DNA of 64,000 nt from Ganoderma boninense (Eukaryota; Basidiomycota; Agaricomycetes; Polyporales; Polyporaceae). The stretch covers positions 4,367,105 to 4,431,104 of the forward strand of contig CM035307.1 in NCBI GenBank assembly GCA_002900995.3, written 5' to 3'. Position 1 is the stretch's first letter. Each line of letters begins with the position of its first letter. The position numbers and the translations under genes are program-made. Below are positions 31,901 through 45,400 of the stretch, in pieces. Below the pieces are notes generated by a model. The model had not been told where the DNA came from. It searched no databases and saw only the letters and a list, made by a program, of their open reading frames with translations.

Positions 31901-34900
31901 CACAGTGAACCTACTATAGCTCGGACCGTGGAGATGCCTCTTCCCCTCGAAGAAGTCGGACATCCCCGCGCTGCACACCCCACATATTGGGCTGGGCCAA
32001 AGGGAAATGACATTCCCAATTCTGCCTCCCCGTGAGCATCGAGTTCCAACCGCCCGCGCGCCAACTACGAGCTTCAGCAGCTGTTGACAGAACTCTGCCA
32101 CGACCATACCACAGTCGGAACGGCGAACTGAAATGACCATACCTGCGGACCTCGCGGCCCAATGCTGCGCGCGTCTCTGTCACGCTGATCCTTCCACCGA
32201 AAGAATATCGTAGGCTCTATGCTGAACCAATTTACTGAGGACGCGGTAGAAATACTACGCTTCGGAGCGTATTCTACAATGAATCATAATTAATGAAGGG
32301 TCCGATGGTTCTTGAATAAATAGAACCATGCCACTTGGAACGCCTTAGCAGGTTGTGTCAGGATGACCGCGGAGGACAGAAGCCAGAGCTCACTTTATGA
32401 GCACCTCCATCACGGATAGAAAGCTCACCGGCTGTTCTCCTGAGACAGAACGTGAGAGACGATGGAAGACACCACGAAGGCTTCCTCTTGAGCGGAGGCG
32501 CAGGGAATCGGGGGCGCTTGGACGAGAACACTGCCGGAGAACCTCGTGTCAAGAGACGTCTATTGAACTCCCTTGGAACTGACGCCACTTCGGGTGTAAA
32601 CTGACCAGTAGGCTGTGCGGATCGCATCATCTACCGTTCTTCAAAACCTGACGCTTGAATATAGCTCACCTGGACAACGATCCTCATTACCACCCGGATC
32701 TCGTAGAGAGGGATAATCATGCGTCATGACGGCAATCTGCTACTCGAAACAGAATATTGTCCGAGGGAATTTGCAATGAGGGCCTCATACTGTCGTTGGA
32801 AAAACACCTGACTCACTGGAGAATGCTTCTCGTATCCCCGGAGAATGGGACGCAAGGGCCTGTTCCGACCAGGATGATCATCTCCATTCCGTGAATGGTC
32901 GACGGTCAGGCGCCAGAGGCCTAGTGTGAGACTGCAGCGCGGATGCACCGCCACTCTCCTTCGTAAAAACCTAAGGAGAGGTCAGGAGCGACTTCTGGAA
33001 ATTTTGAGACATCTGTTCTGAGTTAACCTATAGCGCCAACGCGCTAGACATTGCGGGGAACGACGCAATGCAGACGCGCCGTGGGGTATTCTGTTCAGGC
33101 AGGTCAGCATCCTGAACGCTTTCGAGACCTCGTACGACTGGCTACCTAGTAACGACGGCAACAGTCATCGCCGCGTTCGACATGTCGTATGCAAGATGTT
33201 TCCTGTGGCGTGTCTCTTGGCTCCTTCTTCCTGAGGCCTAAACGTTTCAAGGCACATCTCAACATGTATGGTGAACAGAAACTGTCTGATCACGCTCACC
33301 TACTCGGCGGTGACAAGCGAACCCAGATATCTTGACAAAGCGGAATCTATAATACAAGAATGAGAAGATGTAAAGGTCTTAATAGGCATACGAGACCACG
33401 GGCTACGGACGTCGCGCCACAGTGGCCCAACTGCAATTTCATCTCGTCAACGATTTCATTTTGCTCCTACTGTACCTGTCCTCGGTCCCATGGAGCCCCC
33501 CATGCTCCACACATCTCCGTAAAACCGAAGGCACGGACTGTATGCAACAGCATGCGACCGCCGCACCAACACACACCGGATCGCGCGGTCGTCCCACGTC
33601 GCCGACCGTATCTGACAGTTCCCTCAAGGCAATAATCACAATGAATATGCCCACTCCACCCCCGCGCCGCTTCGCATGACGCAAACTGCACGCAACACGA
33701 CAGCGCGTGCCGCGCGACCAGTTCGGAGTCGGAGGATGCGCACAGAACAAGCTCACCGGTCACAGCGGTCTGGCGCACCGACGAAGCACCTCCCCAACCC
33801 CTCGTTCTCCTGTTCCCCCGTTCCTCCGTCGGCAATGTGGACGCCGTCAACCGTATCCGGCGCGTTCTCGCCCATCTGCAGCACCACACTCGACGCTGGC
33901 GAAGGCTGTCCATGGGAAAACAGCCGGCGGCGGGCACACACAGAAGCGCCGCGCTACGACCGCCCCGACCACACGGAGAGGGGTTCGAGAAGGCGGCACA
34001 GTCCCCGCGAGCAAACACCATCCGCCCGCAGTCCGTCAGACTCGACAGATGGTCGATATGAGAATTCGAGTTGGGGGCCATGCAGCGAATTGGCTACGCA
34101 ACTGCCCCGGGTTGCCGTTCACCTCCCTCGAGGTCTCCGCGACAATGTGATTTCCCAAAATGGGGGACACTGACGGTGTCCGATGTCCATGCAAGAAAGA
34201 TAGACGGTCGTCCTCTATCGTCTAATATCGTCAATGACGAATGCCATGGAGGCGTGATGCATGGAAGCGAGATGAAGAACGGAAAACAAAACCGTGTAGC
34301 GAGAGATCGCCGTGTTAGCATGGGGGTCACGAGACAAGGCAGACATTTTCGATGACGCACGTACCCGTGGGCATCCAGCTCTACCGGAGGCCTGCTGAAT
34401 TCGCGAGCGTACGAGCGACAATAGCGGTCTCAATTTCCAAACAGGCGCTTCTTCGCCTTAGAGCGCATTGCAAAGCCTAACCACGAGGCGGCGCGACAAT
34501 ACAACAAGCACCATATATGGCACGCGCACCTGGTGCTTGCGTGGTAATTCATATCCCGGAGTGTGAATGGCATGCTATGCCGGAGGTACTCGGAACCACA
34601 AAAACGCCGAGAACCCAGCCTTCGAAAAGATATCGATCACTCACCTACATCTATCTTGTGTTGAATCATTTGATTATAGCACGCTAAATATGCCATGAAA
34701 CGCGTCTCGTGGTATAGGAAACAGCTGCAGAACAAGGATGAAGATGCCATTAGCATGGGGTTCATGAGCGCTAAAATGCATACTCAACTGCCATTGAATA
34801 TAGATAATTGCTTTAAATACACGTGGAGGTATGTGGAGATATGGGCTAGAAAAGAGCTTGCATTATCAACGCGAGGTTGACCTTGCAAGCGAAGAGAATG

Positions 34901-34990
34901 TGACGTTAAATGAACCCCACACGATGGTCACTCAGTACTGCTCACCCGTGACCCCAGCAAGAACGTGATATTCCTCAAGACCTATTAACG
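28907..34990. other. Gene-free, lower-GC segment
   Basis: From about 29.3 kb the DNA is visibly less GC-rich than the flanks, and both strands carry many stops. Frames of up to 170 codons (for example 29325-29837, minus) hold no motif I know. It may be old transposon sequence; no LTRs or inverted ends were seen. Confidence 0.5.
28957..29021. repeat. Hexamer repeat (ATCCRY)n
   Basis: About eleven imperfect units of the type ATCCAC, ATCCGT, ATCCGC, just downstream of C2H2 gene A. Related arrays lie near 42416, 47699 and 62403. Confidence 0.8.
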
Positions 34991-35003
34991 ACACTCGCCG
35001 AAG

Positions 35004-35032
35004 AGAAGAGAAGGGAAGGGAAGGGAAGGGAA
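35004..35032. repeat. GGGAA pentamer repeat
   Basis: AGAAGAGAAGGGAAGGGAAG and two further units; a purine-only strand. Confidence 0.8.
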
Positions 35033-38000
35033 GAGGTCCCGCGCTGGCCTTCGTCGTCCGATTGCCATCAATAAATCTTGCGCTCCCGATGGCACCTCGA
35101 AGAATAAATTTTCCGGGCCGTCTTCTGAGGAGCCATGATGAAGATACAGCGCCTAGAGCTCCGTCAGCATTGTTATTGTTGTTGAACGACGCAGCGCCAC
35201 AACGACGAAGAACAACGCGCGCTGCTCACCAGAACTTTCGACTGCAGGCGCGAACACGAGCACTACGGCACCGCCATCACGATCATCACGGGCGTTCGAC
35301 GAGAACTTGAAACCCCACGTATCCCGAGGCGGCCCATGTCCCCATGGCCCACGACAAGCTTACCACCGCCCCACCGCGTCGCTTTCGGGCTACGGTCGGG
35401 AGCCCATATGCTCAGCTGCCCGGGCAGGCTTGGCATTCCACTAAACCCTGCTATAAATTTTGAACTAGTAAGCCCACGATCGAACCACAGAATTTCGACT
35501 GCGCACGTCCTAGCCACCATCCTCCGTGGGGCATGCCACCCACCCCGTTCCCATGAGCGAATCTGCAAAGGCGTATGGGCGACAGGATGATCAGATAGAG
35601 GACGGCGAGAGCCTCGATGCGACGACTTGAATCGTAATCATTCTGTTTGCTGCGCGCGGCCACATGGCTAACCATGCACCCGTATACCTGTAACGTGCCG
35701 GTGTCCGTTGCCGACACCCCGTCCTGGCCTCGGGACGCCCCGTCGCATAATGCTGCGACCATTTCGACGTCTCGACACGGAAGATCGTTTTTGACGGCGG
35801 CGATGGGCATCGAGTATTCGCGGGTGGAAAGGGAAAGGTGCGGTTTTTGCTATCCCCACCGCGAGATCGAGCAGCGGCCTCAGACGAGGAGCGGCATGAA
35901 GTTCCGACGTGACCTCTGCTCCGAGTCGTAAAGCGACGTGCACTGCAGATCGTCGTCGTCAGGACGAGGCGGCTGCGGTAGGCGATTGGAACGCAAGGAC
36001 GACAGCGCCTAGAGGAAGGGAGGCCGACGTCAACGGCAGTGGTCGTGCCAGTCCGTCGTCCCAACTTGGACGCCAACGCATGCAGAAGGCCGAACGGAGA
36101 GAACGAGCGGCAGACCTCGCGATCGAGCGTCGGCCTGCACCCGCTCCCGCGCCCGCGCCCGCGCCTCCTGTGTCTGCGGTAGGAGTAGACGGCGAACGAC
36201 AGCAGCTGGGTCCCATCACCGCGCTCCTCCATACCACGGAAGGAAGGGATAGAGACAGAACTCGAACACGGACGCAGGAGAAGGGCGCAGAAGGTGTCAC
36301 GGAGGGAGGCGCCACACGCCCACGCACCCACACACGCACACGCACGCCCGCCTTCCTCCTTCCTCCGACTTCGGTCTCTGGGCTCTGGGCTCTGGGCTCT
36401 GGTGTCTTTGCTCCCGCCTTCCGTCTGGCTCCCGCAACCGAAGTCCCCTTGTGTGCCCTCCGGACCGAACGCCGCCCTCTGCCCTCCGCTGTCCGGTGCA
36501 GCTTCGGGCCCCGACCTCTGGTTTCCAGATGGAAGATGGAGACGCCGACCACAACCGAGCAATAATCCACCGAGGGGCGCCATTGTGCTCGACCGGATGG
36601 ATTGCACCATAAAAAAAATTAAAAAAAGATGGAGACGCCGAAGCTCGATGTCGACGCAATAAACGAGGGGGCTACGACTCGGAGTGGGTGGGCGAAACAG
36701 ATGCGCCGATCCACGATCCAATGCACAAGGGAATGGGGGAATGATGATGATGCCGGTGCGCGTCCTCTCGCCACTCGTGAGACATGACCGCGGCCCTCCT
36801 ATCCTCCTCTCCCTCTGCCGCCTGCTCCCATTCCATTCCAGAGCCCATGTTCCGACTCGGTCGGCCCGTACACGAAGTTGCTTGCCAGAGGCAGCCTGTC
36901 GTTGCCCCAGCTCGCGGGCGGCGATGGGCGGCGAGGGAGGACGGCGCGTCCCGCCATGCTTTTTTTTTGGTTTTTGGTGATGTTGGAGTACGGGGATCTC
37001 AATGGCGCAGAACGCAGACGCAGAGAAAGCGCACTGGAGCTGGAAATAGGGCTAGGGAGACGGAGGAGTGGCCGATGATAGGGATGTATGGTGCAGCTTG
37101 TCTCGTAGCGCCAGCGTCTCGTCGTGGCCTATTGAAAGCTTCGCCGCCTCAGAAGCCAGTCGACGTCGAAGTCGACGCGGGCGGGCGAGAGGAACGGGGA
37201 GGACGGTGCTGTGAACCCGGAACCTGGTGGAATGGAACGGTTGGAATGTGTTCGTTTGAGCGTGGGCGTCGGGCGGCGTCCGATGTGTCTCTCGGGTCTC
37301 GGGATTGGGGTTTGTTTTGTTCCTGTTTCGCTTCGGTGTGGGGGAAAGGTTGGGGGAGTGGAGCGAAAGCCGAAGCACAGAAGACACGAACGCGACGTCG
37401 CGTAGCCCGAAGGCGTGAGCTGGGGTTGGCGAAGGGGAACGCGGGGGCCGTCGTGGCGCAGTGGCGACCAGCACTAGTGACGGAGGTGTCTGGGCCCAGT
37501 CAGCGTGGGCGCGACACTACTTAGATTCGAGTATGAGTAGGGGGCTCGAGCCTCGAGCGATCCAGGAGGAGCGACGCCCTCGCTAGCCTGCCGTCCAGGA
37601 AGCACGCTGAGGCACAGGGCACCCTGCGGTCACGCCGGACGCGATGTGAACATCCTTGCATCACTCGCTCGCCGTCGTTCGTTGAGGCGTACGTACGTAC
37701 GTACGTTCTTCCCATTCGCATGCGCCATGCGCCATCCTCACTGGCAGGCTCCCTCCCTCCCCCTTCTCGTCCCCCTTCTCCTTCGCTTCTATCAAAAAGG
37801 CACAGCTGAATAGCGAGCAGGGACGAGGGGCCGATAAGCACAGAAGAGAAGAAGAAGAACGAGAGCGCAGATGACGATATGCCTCTGCGTTCCAGTGGGG
37901 CCGACGGTCGGGCAGTTCGCCTACTTGAAAATTCAGCGGGCGTCAGTTGGACGTCTCGTGTATCCACGACGCACGGCGAGCCCACGGTACGCCCACAATC

Positions 38001-40905
38001 GACGGCCTGGCAACTCGTAACTCGAGGGGGGAGAAAAGGAGGCGTCGGCCAGAACATGGCGAGAGTTTTCTCGACGCCACACCACACGGTATCGGGTGCG
38101 GGGACCTCGCGACAGCGACGGCTGCATGTCGTCCTAGTCGGCGAAACACCGTGCTATGGTTCCGCTGTTCGTCTCTCAAGTAGAGGAACGTTTCGTGTAC
38201 GAGGCGGCTGGGGGCTGCGCCGCGCACAGCGGTGTCTGTTAATTTCTGACGTGGACAGACGCGAGCGGCCAATGGCCATTTTTCGTGAATCGCATCGCCA
38301 AAGGATTTGACCCGTCGCCTGCACATCTCTGTCCGTAACCCTGGGCCTAGCACCTGTCCAAAGACATCAGACGACGTATGCGGATCGAGGGGAAAGACGC
38401 ATGCATACATTTAGCCAAAAGTGCATAAATCGCAGACACCAAAAGTATGGCACCGTCCTCGGCGACCCTTGTCGCCAATCTTGCGAACGGCCGCCCCGGC
38501 AACGAGCCCATCGCTGCGCATCCACAGAAGGGAGAAGGGAGAAGGTGGCACGTGGGTGTATGCGCCACTAGACTCATGGGAGCGAGGCAGAACGTACCTA
38601 GAACACAATCCGTGAGCGAGGTCCCAAGCGAGGCATCGACGGAAGTTCTTCTCACCGACATATTCCGCTAGAACACGAACATACAGCGCATTTGCATTCC
38701 ACCCGACGATCCCCCCACCCCATCCACGGCTCCACAATGTGGCGCAAAGCCCGGGGCTTCTCCTCGGGCGGCCTCCCAGGCTGCAGCGCCTGGGGTCCAC
38801 AAGAAGGCGGCGAAGCCACCGTTGCCGCGTTTCAGGCTCAGCCGTCTGGGCAGCTGCTCCCCCAGTATCTCCGCGCGGTCGGACAACGATCACGTACGGC
38901 GGCGCCGCGCGAGATATTCGTCGCCGCCTCGAGGCTGCACAGTCTGCACGCGCGCCCGGAGATTCCGAGTCGCCGTGCAGCGACTGCACGCGATCAGGAT
39001 CCCCTGCCGCCCACAACGGATTCGAAAAGGGCCCGGGGGCGGGGGAAAGTGCTGGGCGCGGCGAGGGGCAAGCGACGTACGACGTACTCACGGGCAGGGT
39101 TCGAGGGCGGATCGCCCGCGCGTGTGGCGGACAAAGGCGAGCATCGAAATGGGGTGGGATGGTGGGATTGCGGCCGAGAAAGTTGAACTATGGACTGGAG
39201 TAGTAAACACTGTAACCAAGACGGGCCTCGGGAATGCCGCAGCACGAGGGTGCTGTCCGGGCTCCGGGCTCACGACGGGCTCGCGTCTGCGGGGGGCGTA
39301 GGCCGACGACGCGCGAGTTCGCGGACGCAAGTGGGAGCATCGGCTGTGCTCGGCTGTGTGGGTATGGTAATGCTTAGGAGAGACGAGAAGCGTGGATAGC
39401 GCCGACGCGGAACGTAAATCCTTGTAGATCCTGTTGCGCGATGGGATGGGGAACATGAAGAGTGCGAGGCGGGAGTTGGGAGACGTCCAGCAGGAGCAGA
39501 GTATGCGTGGAAGGGCGTGGGCGGGGAGATGAGCTTGAGCCTGAGCCTGAGCGAGAGAGCGTCGGGGGAGGGAGTCGCTGGCTGAGGCACGGAGGCACAC
39601 TCGCGGAGTCCCTGGAGTCCCTTGCATGTGGAGCGCCCGGGGGCCGCGTACCGGGAAGATCTCGATTCCGGCTACTTGAGTTAACCCCGTTTGCCGCGTG
39701 CAGATCCGGCCATCAGCGGCTTTTCCCGCTCATCCTCGCAATCCCCTTGCCACTCCCCTCTCGCTGCCCACCGACAGCAGCCCGCGTTTCCCACCTCTCG
39801 CCATCCCTCTCCTCGTCTGCTCCCCTCTCTGACACAATCTCCACTCTTCCCTGCCAGCCCATCGCTACTATCGATGCCATCAATACCATCTCATGCGAAT
39901 TCTACCTGACGGTCAACCCCCATCGCCTACCCTCCGTTCTTCTCCCTGTCTCATCTCCGTCTGCCCACCGGAGCCATGTCCAAATCGTCATCGGCTTCTC
40001 GCTAATACCGCTGGTCATCTCGACATGTGACGGCGGCGTTCGTGTCCCATCTTGACCGTCGACCAACCCAGACGTCAGCGTTGCCCACCGCCAGTCATTC
40101 ACAACCAACCCCGTCGATCCTCGCCTCTCCTATCTGCCGCCGAGCCGAGTCTATGAATCGCCTCCACGTCATCGAGGCCGGCCTTCCTTGCCCGCCGGGC
40201 CGGTAACTTGCTCGCAATTCTTCCCCTCCTTCCACGACGCTACTCGCTCGCAATATGCATGTACCCATCATGCATACCCCGCATGCGCTTGCTGCAATGT
40301 AGGCTTGGGTCCCAGTAGCCATCTGCACGACAGCGATCGCAACCGCGACAGCCCGCTTCTCCCTCCTTCCCTTCCACATCTCACCCGACGGTCGCCGCTG
40401 CCATCCAATTCTACGGCTGCAATCGTCGCGACAGCTGGCCACAATCCGGCGGCACTCACTGGTCGCCCGTCACCATCCGCACGCGGGGCCACAAGGCGCG
40501 CGACCCTCTCGCGAGCTCGCCACAGCCGCTTTACGCCCGCCCCGCCCTCTCCACTTGTCTTGACTAGTATTCGCTCCCTACGTCGCGACCCTAAGCGATT
40601 GACACTGCTCAAATAGCCTCATGAGCAGATACGGCCAGCCACGTCAGCACGCCTGGGACCTTTTAATTTTCCCTGGCGATGACAGTTCTACACACCGCGG
40701 GAAAGATTGGCGGGACAGACGTGGGTGGCCGGGCCTTCATTAATTCGCAACGTATGTCTGTCTCTCACTTGTCCAATACATATGATACGTCATTGTCTTC
40801 CCTCGCTTGAGACTTCCTTCCCATCAGTATTAATATGCCCCCTCGTAGAGATGAAACGGAGCGGGCCAAAGCCAACCCGAAGACGAACCACACCGCGAGC
40901 AGTAC
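35033..40905. other. Gene-free, GC-rich segment
   Basis: Long frames here (for example 35591-36721 minus, 376 codons) are Arg/Ser/Pro-rich, overlap others on both strands and show no domain. Short repeats are present: GCGCCC near 36145, a CTGGGCT run near 36378-36404 and (ACGT)n at 37688-37706. Confidence 0.45.
37688..37706. repeat. (CGTA)n palindromic microsatellite
   Basis: Four and three-quarter units of CGTA. Each offset is self-complementary, so the tract could extrude as a hairpin. Confidence 0.85.
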
Positions 40906-40908
40906 CGT

Positions 40909-40937
40909 CAATATCAATACCAATACCAATACCAACG
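40909..40937. repeat. (CAATAC)n hexamer repeat
   Basis: Five imperfect units, CAATATCAATACCAATACC and on. A related short run is at about 58543-58557. Confidence 0.8.
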
Positions 40938-41138
40938 ACTGACGGCGTACTTTTCTCTGTCTCTGTCTCCTCCCTGACTGGTCCGCATCATCGCGGAGGC
41001 TTGGCTTCTGCATCACGCACGTCCTCCATTGTCCAGCCCGTCCAGCCTCTTCATCATATCCACATCCCCGATTTCATATCGCCACATTCACATCCCACGC
41101 CCGCCCCCGTCCAGACAAGCGGCGGGGCCCCACTCCGC

Positions 41139-41157
41139 ATTGACATTGACATTGACG
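41139..41157. repeat. (CATTGA)n hexamer repeat
   Basis: Three full units followed by CGCG. Confidence 0.75.
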
Positions 41158-42415
41158 CGACGGACCAGCCGGTCCCTCAAGGCCTCATCCTGGCCAAGGC
41201 CACTGTATCACCCCAAGGCTACATTGCACATTGATCCCTCACGCCCGTCTCTTATTCGCTTCCCGCGCTTCCGAGCGGCGCCCCCGCGTTACGCGTACAA
41301 TCGAGGAAAGCCCGCCCACCGGAGATGAAGCGAGAAGCTGGGGCTTCTCGCAAACGCACCCGCCCATTCAGTCTGAGTCTGGCGGCGTTCTCAAGGTGCG
41401 CTCCGACTCGTGCTCTCCTCCTCCCCCAAGGCCTCCACCCCCCGCGTGCATCCCGTGGAGAGGGTCGGTCTTTCTGCAGGCTCGTGCGGTACAGTCCAGT
41501 CCTCGGTGATCGTTTGTGGGCGGCTCGTGGCTCGTGGCTTGTGGCTCGCCGCTCGTGGGAGCGGGGGCTGGCACCGCGCGTCGTCGGGGAGCCCGCGGAG
41601 TCCCTCCCATGCAAACTCTGGTGCTTACTCGCCTGCCGGAAGCATAGTGCCCAGTGCACAGTGCCTAGTGCCTAGATACCCATGACGCAACTGCTCGCTC
41701 AGCTCCGTCTCTGGCTTCGTCGGTGCTGGTGCTGCGGCAGCACCCTGCCCCGCTGCCAGTGATCGCGCCCCGCGCCTGTCTGTCCGCGCCGCCCTGCCCT
41801 GCCCATTCCCCATTCTCCATACTCCATACTCCAGGTCTGCCGCATGTCCGCCACTGCCTGCTTACCGGCAAGACCGCAATGTCGTTGTCGTCCATGTGGA
41901 GCAAGCACGAGCACGGGCGATGATCGTCGTCGTCCCCGTCCTCGTTGCCATGCATATCCACACTCGCACTCTGGCTCTGCGATTGCCCCACGGCCGCTCG
42001 CGCGTCCGGTTACAAGTCCTCTAGCCACACGGCGTGTTCCGGCGTGGACGTCACGGCGCTGGAAGTCGGAGGACAGACCGTGCCTGTAGGTCCCCGTGCC
42101 AGTGGTCCCCCGTTCCCCCTGTATAGCTTCACCACTCTCCCGCCCCTCTCTGCTCGCCTTCGACTTGTCGATGCTATCCGCTCAGTGCTATATACTCGAG
42201 TCGACCTTGAAGAAGGTCCAGACCGCGCCGGGTCCGGGTCCGAAGGACAAACCAGAATAATCCCTGCTTCCTCCCGCCTCCCTCCCTCCCCGCTCTGGAG
42301 TTCTCCAAGGACCTCCGCAGGCCGAAGCGAGCGAGCTAGACCGTTTGGTCTCCCCACACGCCCAAGGCCACACTCGCCCCGCATCCGGCTTCTCCTCGCA
42401 TCCCCCGCAGCCACA

Positions 42416-42470
42416 GCCATCTGTCCATCCGCATCCGCACCCACATCCACGCATCCAGTATCCATCCCGG
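42416..42470. repeat. ATCCRC-type hexamer repeat
   Basis: Imperfect CATCCGCATCCGCACCCACATCC run, related to the arrays near 28957 and 47699. Confidence 0.7.
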
Positions 42471-45400
42471 GCCATCCACGACTCATTTTACGTTACTTTT
42501 CGCAAGATTGGAGAAAGCACCGACGAGCTCAGAACAAGAGAACAAGGGAGCCTGGTGCACACCGCGACACCCTGCCCGATTCCTAGGATCGACCCAGCCC
42601 GCAAGGTCACGGTGGTGGCCCCGCTCTCGGCCCTGCTCCCCTGCTTCTCCGCACGCTCGGGTTTCGCGGACGCGATGGCGTTGGCCCGAGCGAAGCAGTG
42701 CGAGTCGCACCCCTCGCTTCTCTGCCACGCCGCTCTATCAGTATCTCTATCTACGGGCCCGGGAGTCGAAGCAGAGCACGATGCCCGAGGGCCTCAGCCC
42801 GAAGCTGGATGCAAGATGCCCGGGCGAAACCTGCATGCCAGGCCGACGTCGCCCGCGTCCTCGTCCTCGTCTTCGTCTTCCGGGGACCATGTCCGCATAC
42901 ATGCGCCCACACCCGGCGACCCCATGTAGACGGACGCGGGCGGCGGGCCGGGTCTTCCACGTCAAATTCAAATGTCAAATGTCAAATGTCCATGTCGACG
43001 TGTGGCGAGCTCCGTACTTCTGCGGTGTGCACTGCGCATGCGTATCCGGTATACGAGTACGATCGGAAAGATGGAATTGGGGGGAGGGCACGAAGGTGGG
43101 GCTTTCGGACGGTTGCACAAGGTTAGCGTTTGCACTGGCACTGGCACTGGCACGCCGGGCCCGACCCCCAGCCCAACTTGACTTGAACCCAACTCCATCT
43201 TCGTCTTCGTCGGCCTGCCATAGGTCTCTCTCAGGCTGTACACCACACACGGGCCTCAGACCCTGCCCCGCGGTCTCATGGGCGAGGACGGACGGCGGAC
43301 TGCGATGCGCATCCTTTACGGAGTCCGGACGTCGGAAAGAAGAGACGGATGCGTCGGAAGCGGGGGAGGGAGTGCCATGGACACCGCGGTGGTGCTTCGG
43401 ACAGGCATCCGAAATGTGATGTACAGTACGTCTCCGGAACCCAAGTACGTCCCCCTTCACTGCATGACGGTGCTTCTCAGGCTCTGACACTGCGCTGCAG
43501 CCACGCTCATGCACGTCGACGTCTATCAGCGTGGATAGAAGAGAGGATGTGACGCTCTAATTAGGGTCTGGATACCACTCGGACTACGCCGGGGTGTCGG
43601 GGGTGGGAGGAGCCAGAATCGTCCGAGGACGCCCACGTAGAATGTGACGAAGTCTGACGAAGATGTCAACGATTTCTTGCAGGCGAAAGAGTCGAGGACC
43701 CTCAGCACCCCTGACAGATGACGGTCAGGCGTGTCGCCGGCCTCAGTCTGCGGGACGGGGGGGTGGGGGTCGTTGAACGTGCCACGTCAATCGCCGCCTC
43801 CTCCTGTTTTCCATGCCACTCAGATGATGCCTGGGATGTAACTACACTGCCAAACTGCCCCCACAGACCTATCGCCTGGGTTGACAAACCTGAACGACGG
43901 AGCCTGGTCGGGGCAATTCTCAGCATCGCCGATGGCGAGTTCCACTCATGTCCACGGCCTATCCATGTCGGCGCCGACGTCGTCCGACCAGCGAACTCGA
44001 CACCATACCGGGACCCGCTCCAGCGACACCTAAGCCCCGATCCCCGCGCCCCCCAATCCGCGCGGAAAATGTCCTATCCACAGGCTCCAACCCGGCCGCC
44101 TGGCCTCCGACCCCGGCTGGCTGCTGGCGGGTCTGCGGGTGCTCAAGCTGTAACTGGTAACGGCGAGCGGACGTGCCGGGTTCCAGGATCTTTCGCGCTG
44201 TGGGGCACATGCAATGGCGTCCTTCTTATCGACGTTCCCGACATCGACTCTCAGGCCGCCACCCCGCTGCCCTTGGTAGGTGCCTTAGTTCGCAACTCCC
44301 CATATCTTTATCCTGTCGTCCACACATCGACGAGGTCCTGCTCCGAGTCACCATTACTGCAGCCGCGCCAATCCTCTCTGGTCGGCACTGTGACCCCTTC
44401 ACTGCGCCCACCTATTCACAGGACAGCGCCCACTTTCAGGCCCTCCATCTTCAACATCAGGGGCATCGAGTCGTGGGATACCGCATCGAGTCGTAGGATA
44501 CGTTTCTATGCTTTTAATTTGGATGGGAATACGGCGTGATATTCCTGGTGAGTGACTGTCACGATCCCAATCCCTTGCTGCATTCGTTCTCTTCCTTTCC
44601 CCCTTCCCCCCTCCGATCCTCTTACGAAGCTGGTATTTTCCCACCGGGGGCCCCTGCCCGCACCACAAGCTACGCATACACCTACCGTTCCGGACGACCC
44701 GTGCCCAAGGGAGATCCGGGCGACGCGTGGTTCGCGTCCCGAGCCGTGCGTCCAGACACACAGGCCTTCGCTGCCCTCGCGGTCCGCCTGCGCATCTCCT
44801 CAGCACTGCGGGCGACAAGATTGGGATTGGGACTGCTCGTGCCCCTCGCGGCGCAGACGTCCGCACCCCAGCAAGCCTCCAAGTTCGATTCAATCAGCTC
44901 GGCTGCACTATCATATCTTCTCTCCGACGCGTGCTTCCCCACACCTATCTCGCCACCCAAACCCTCTCCGCACGCAAACAACGCGCTCCTGATCTACGCA
45001 CCCTTTCCCACCCGTCTCCACCACGAGGAGATCACCTCCGCTCGCACGTGTAGATAGCCTGTAGCACCTGCATAGTAACCTAATACACGCGTTCTCTCAC
45101 CCTGCCCTCCCCAAAACCCCGAACGGGCAGACCTCTTTCCTGCTCGCTCGCGCCACAAGGACAAGACGACCACGCCGCGGGCATAGGTTGCCGGCGACGT
45201 ACCTCGCGCGGTGTCTCAGATCTCAGAGAGTGCCCTTGCCATTGCCCTTCGCCGCATGTTTAGGGTCGACGTCCTGATAATGGGCCGGGCTGTCTGTCGA
45301 GATGCATGAGGCTATCTGCCAGCCGGTATGGTATTATGGATTATGCCGGCCGGCACGGTCGCGGTCACGGTCGAAGCTATGACTATTCAGCCACCGAAAC

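Noticed and set aside
35591..36721. 376-codon minus-strand frame
   Set aside because: Arg/Ser/Thr-rich with no motif, with equally long frames on the other strand over the same DNA.
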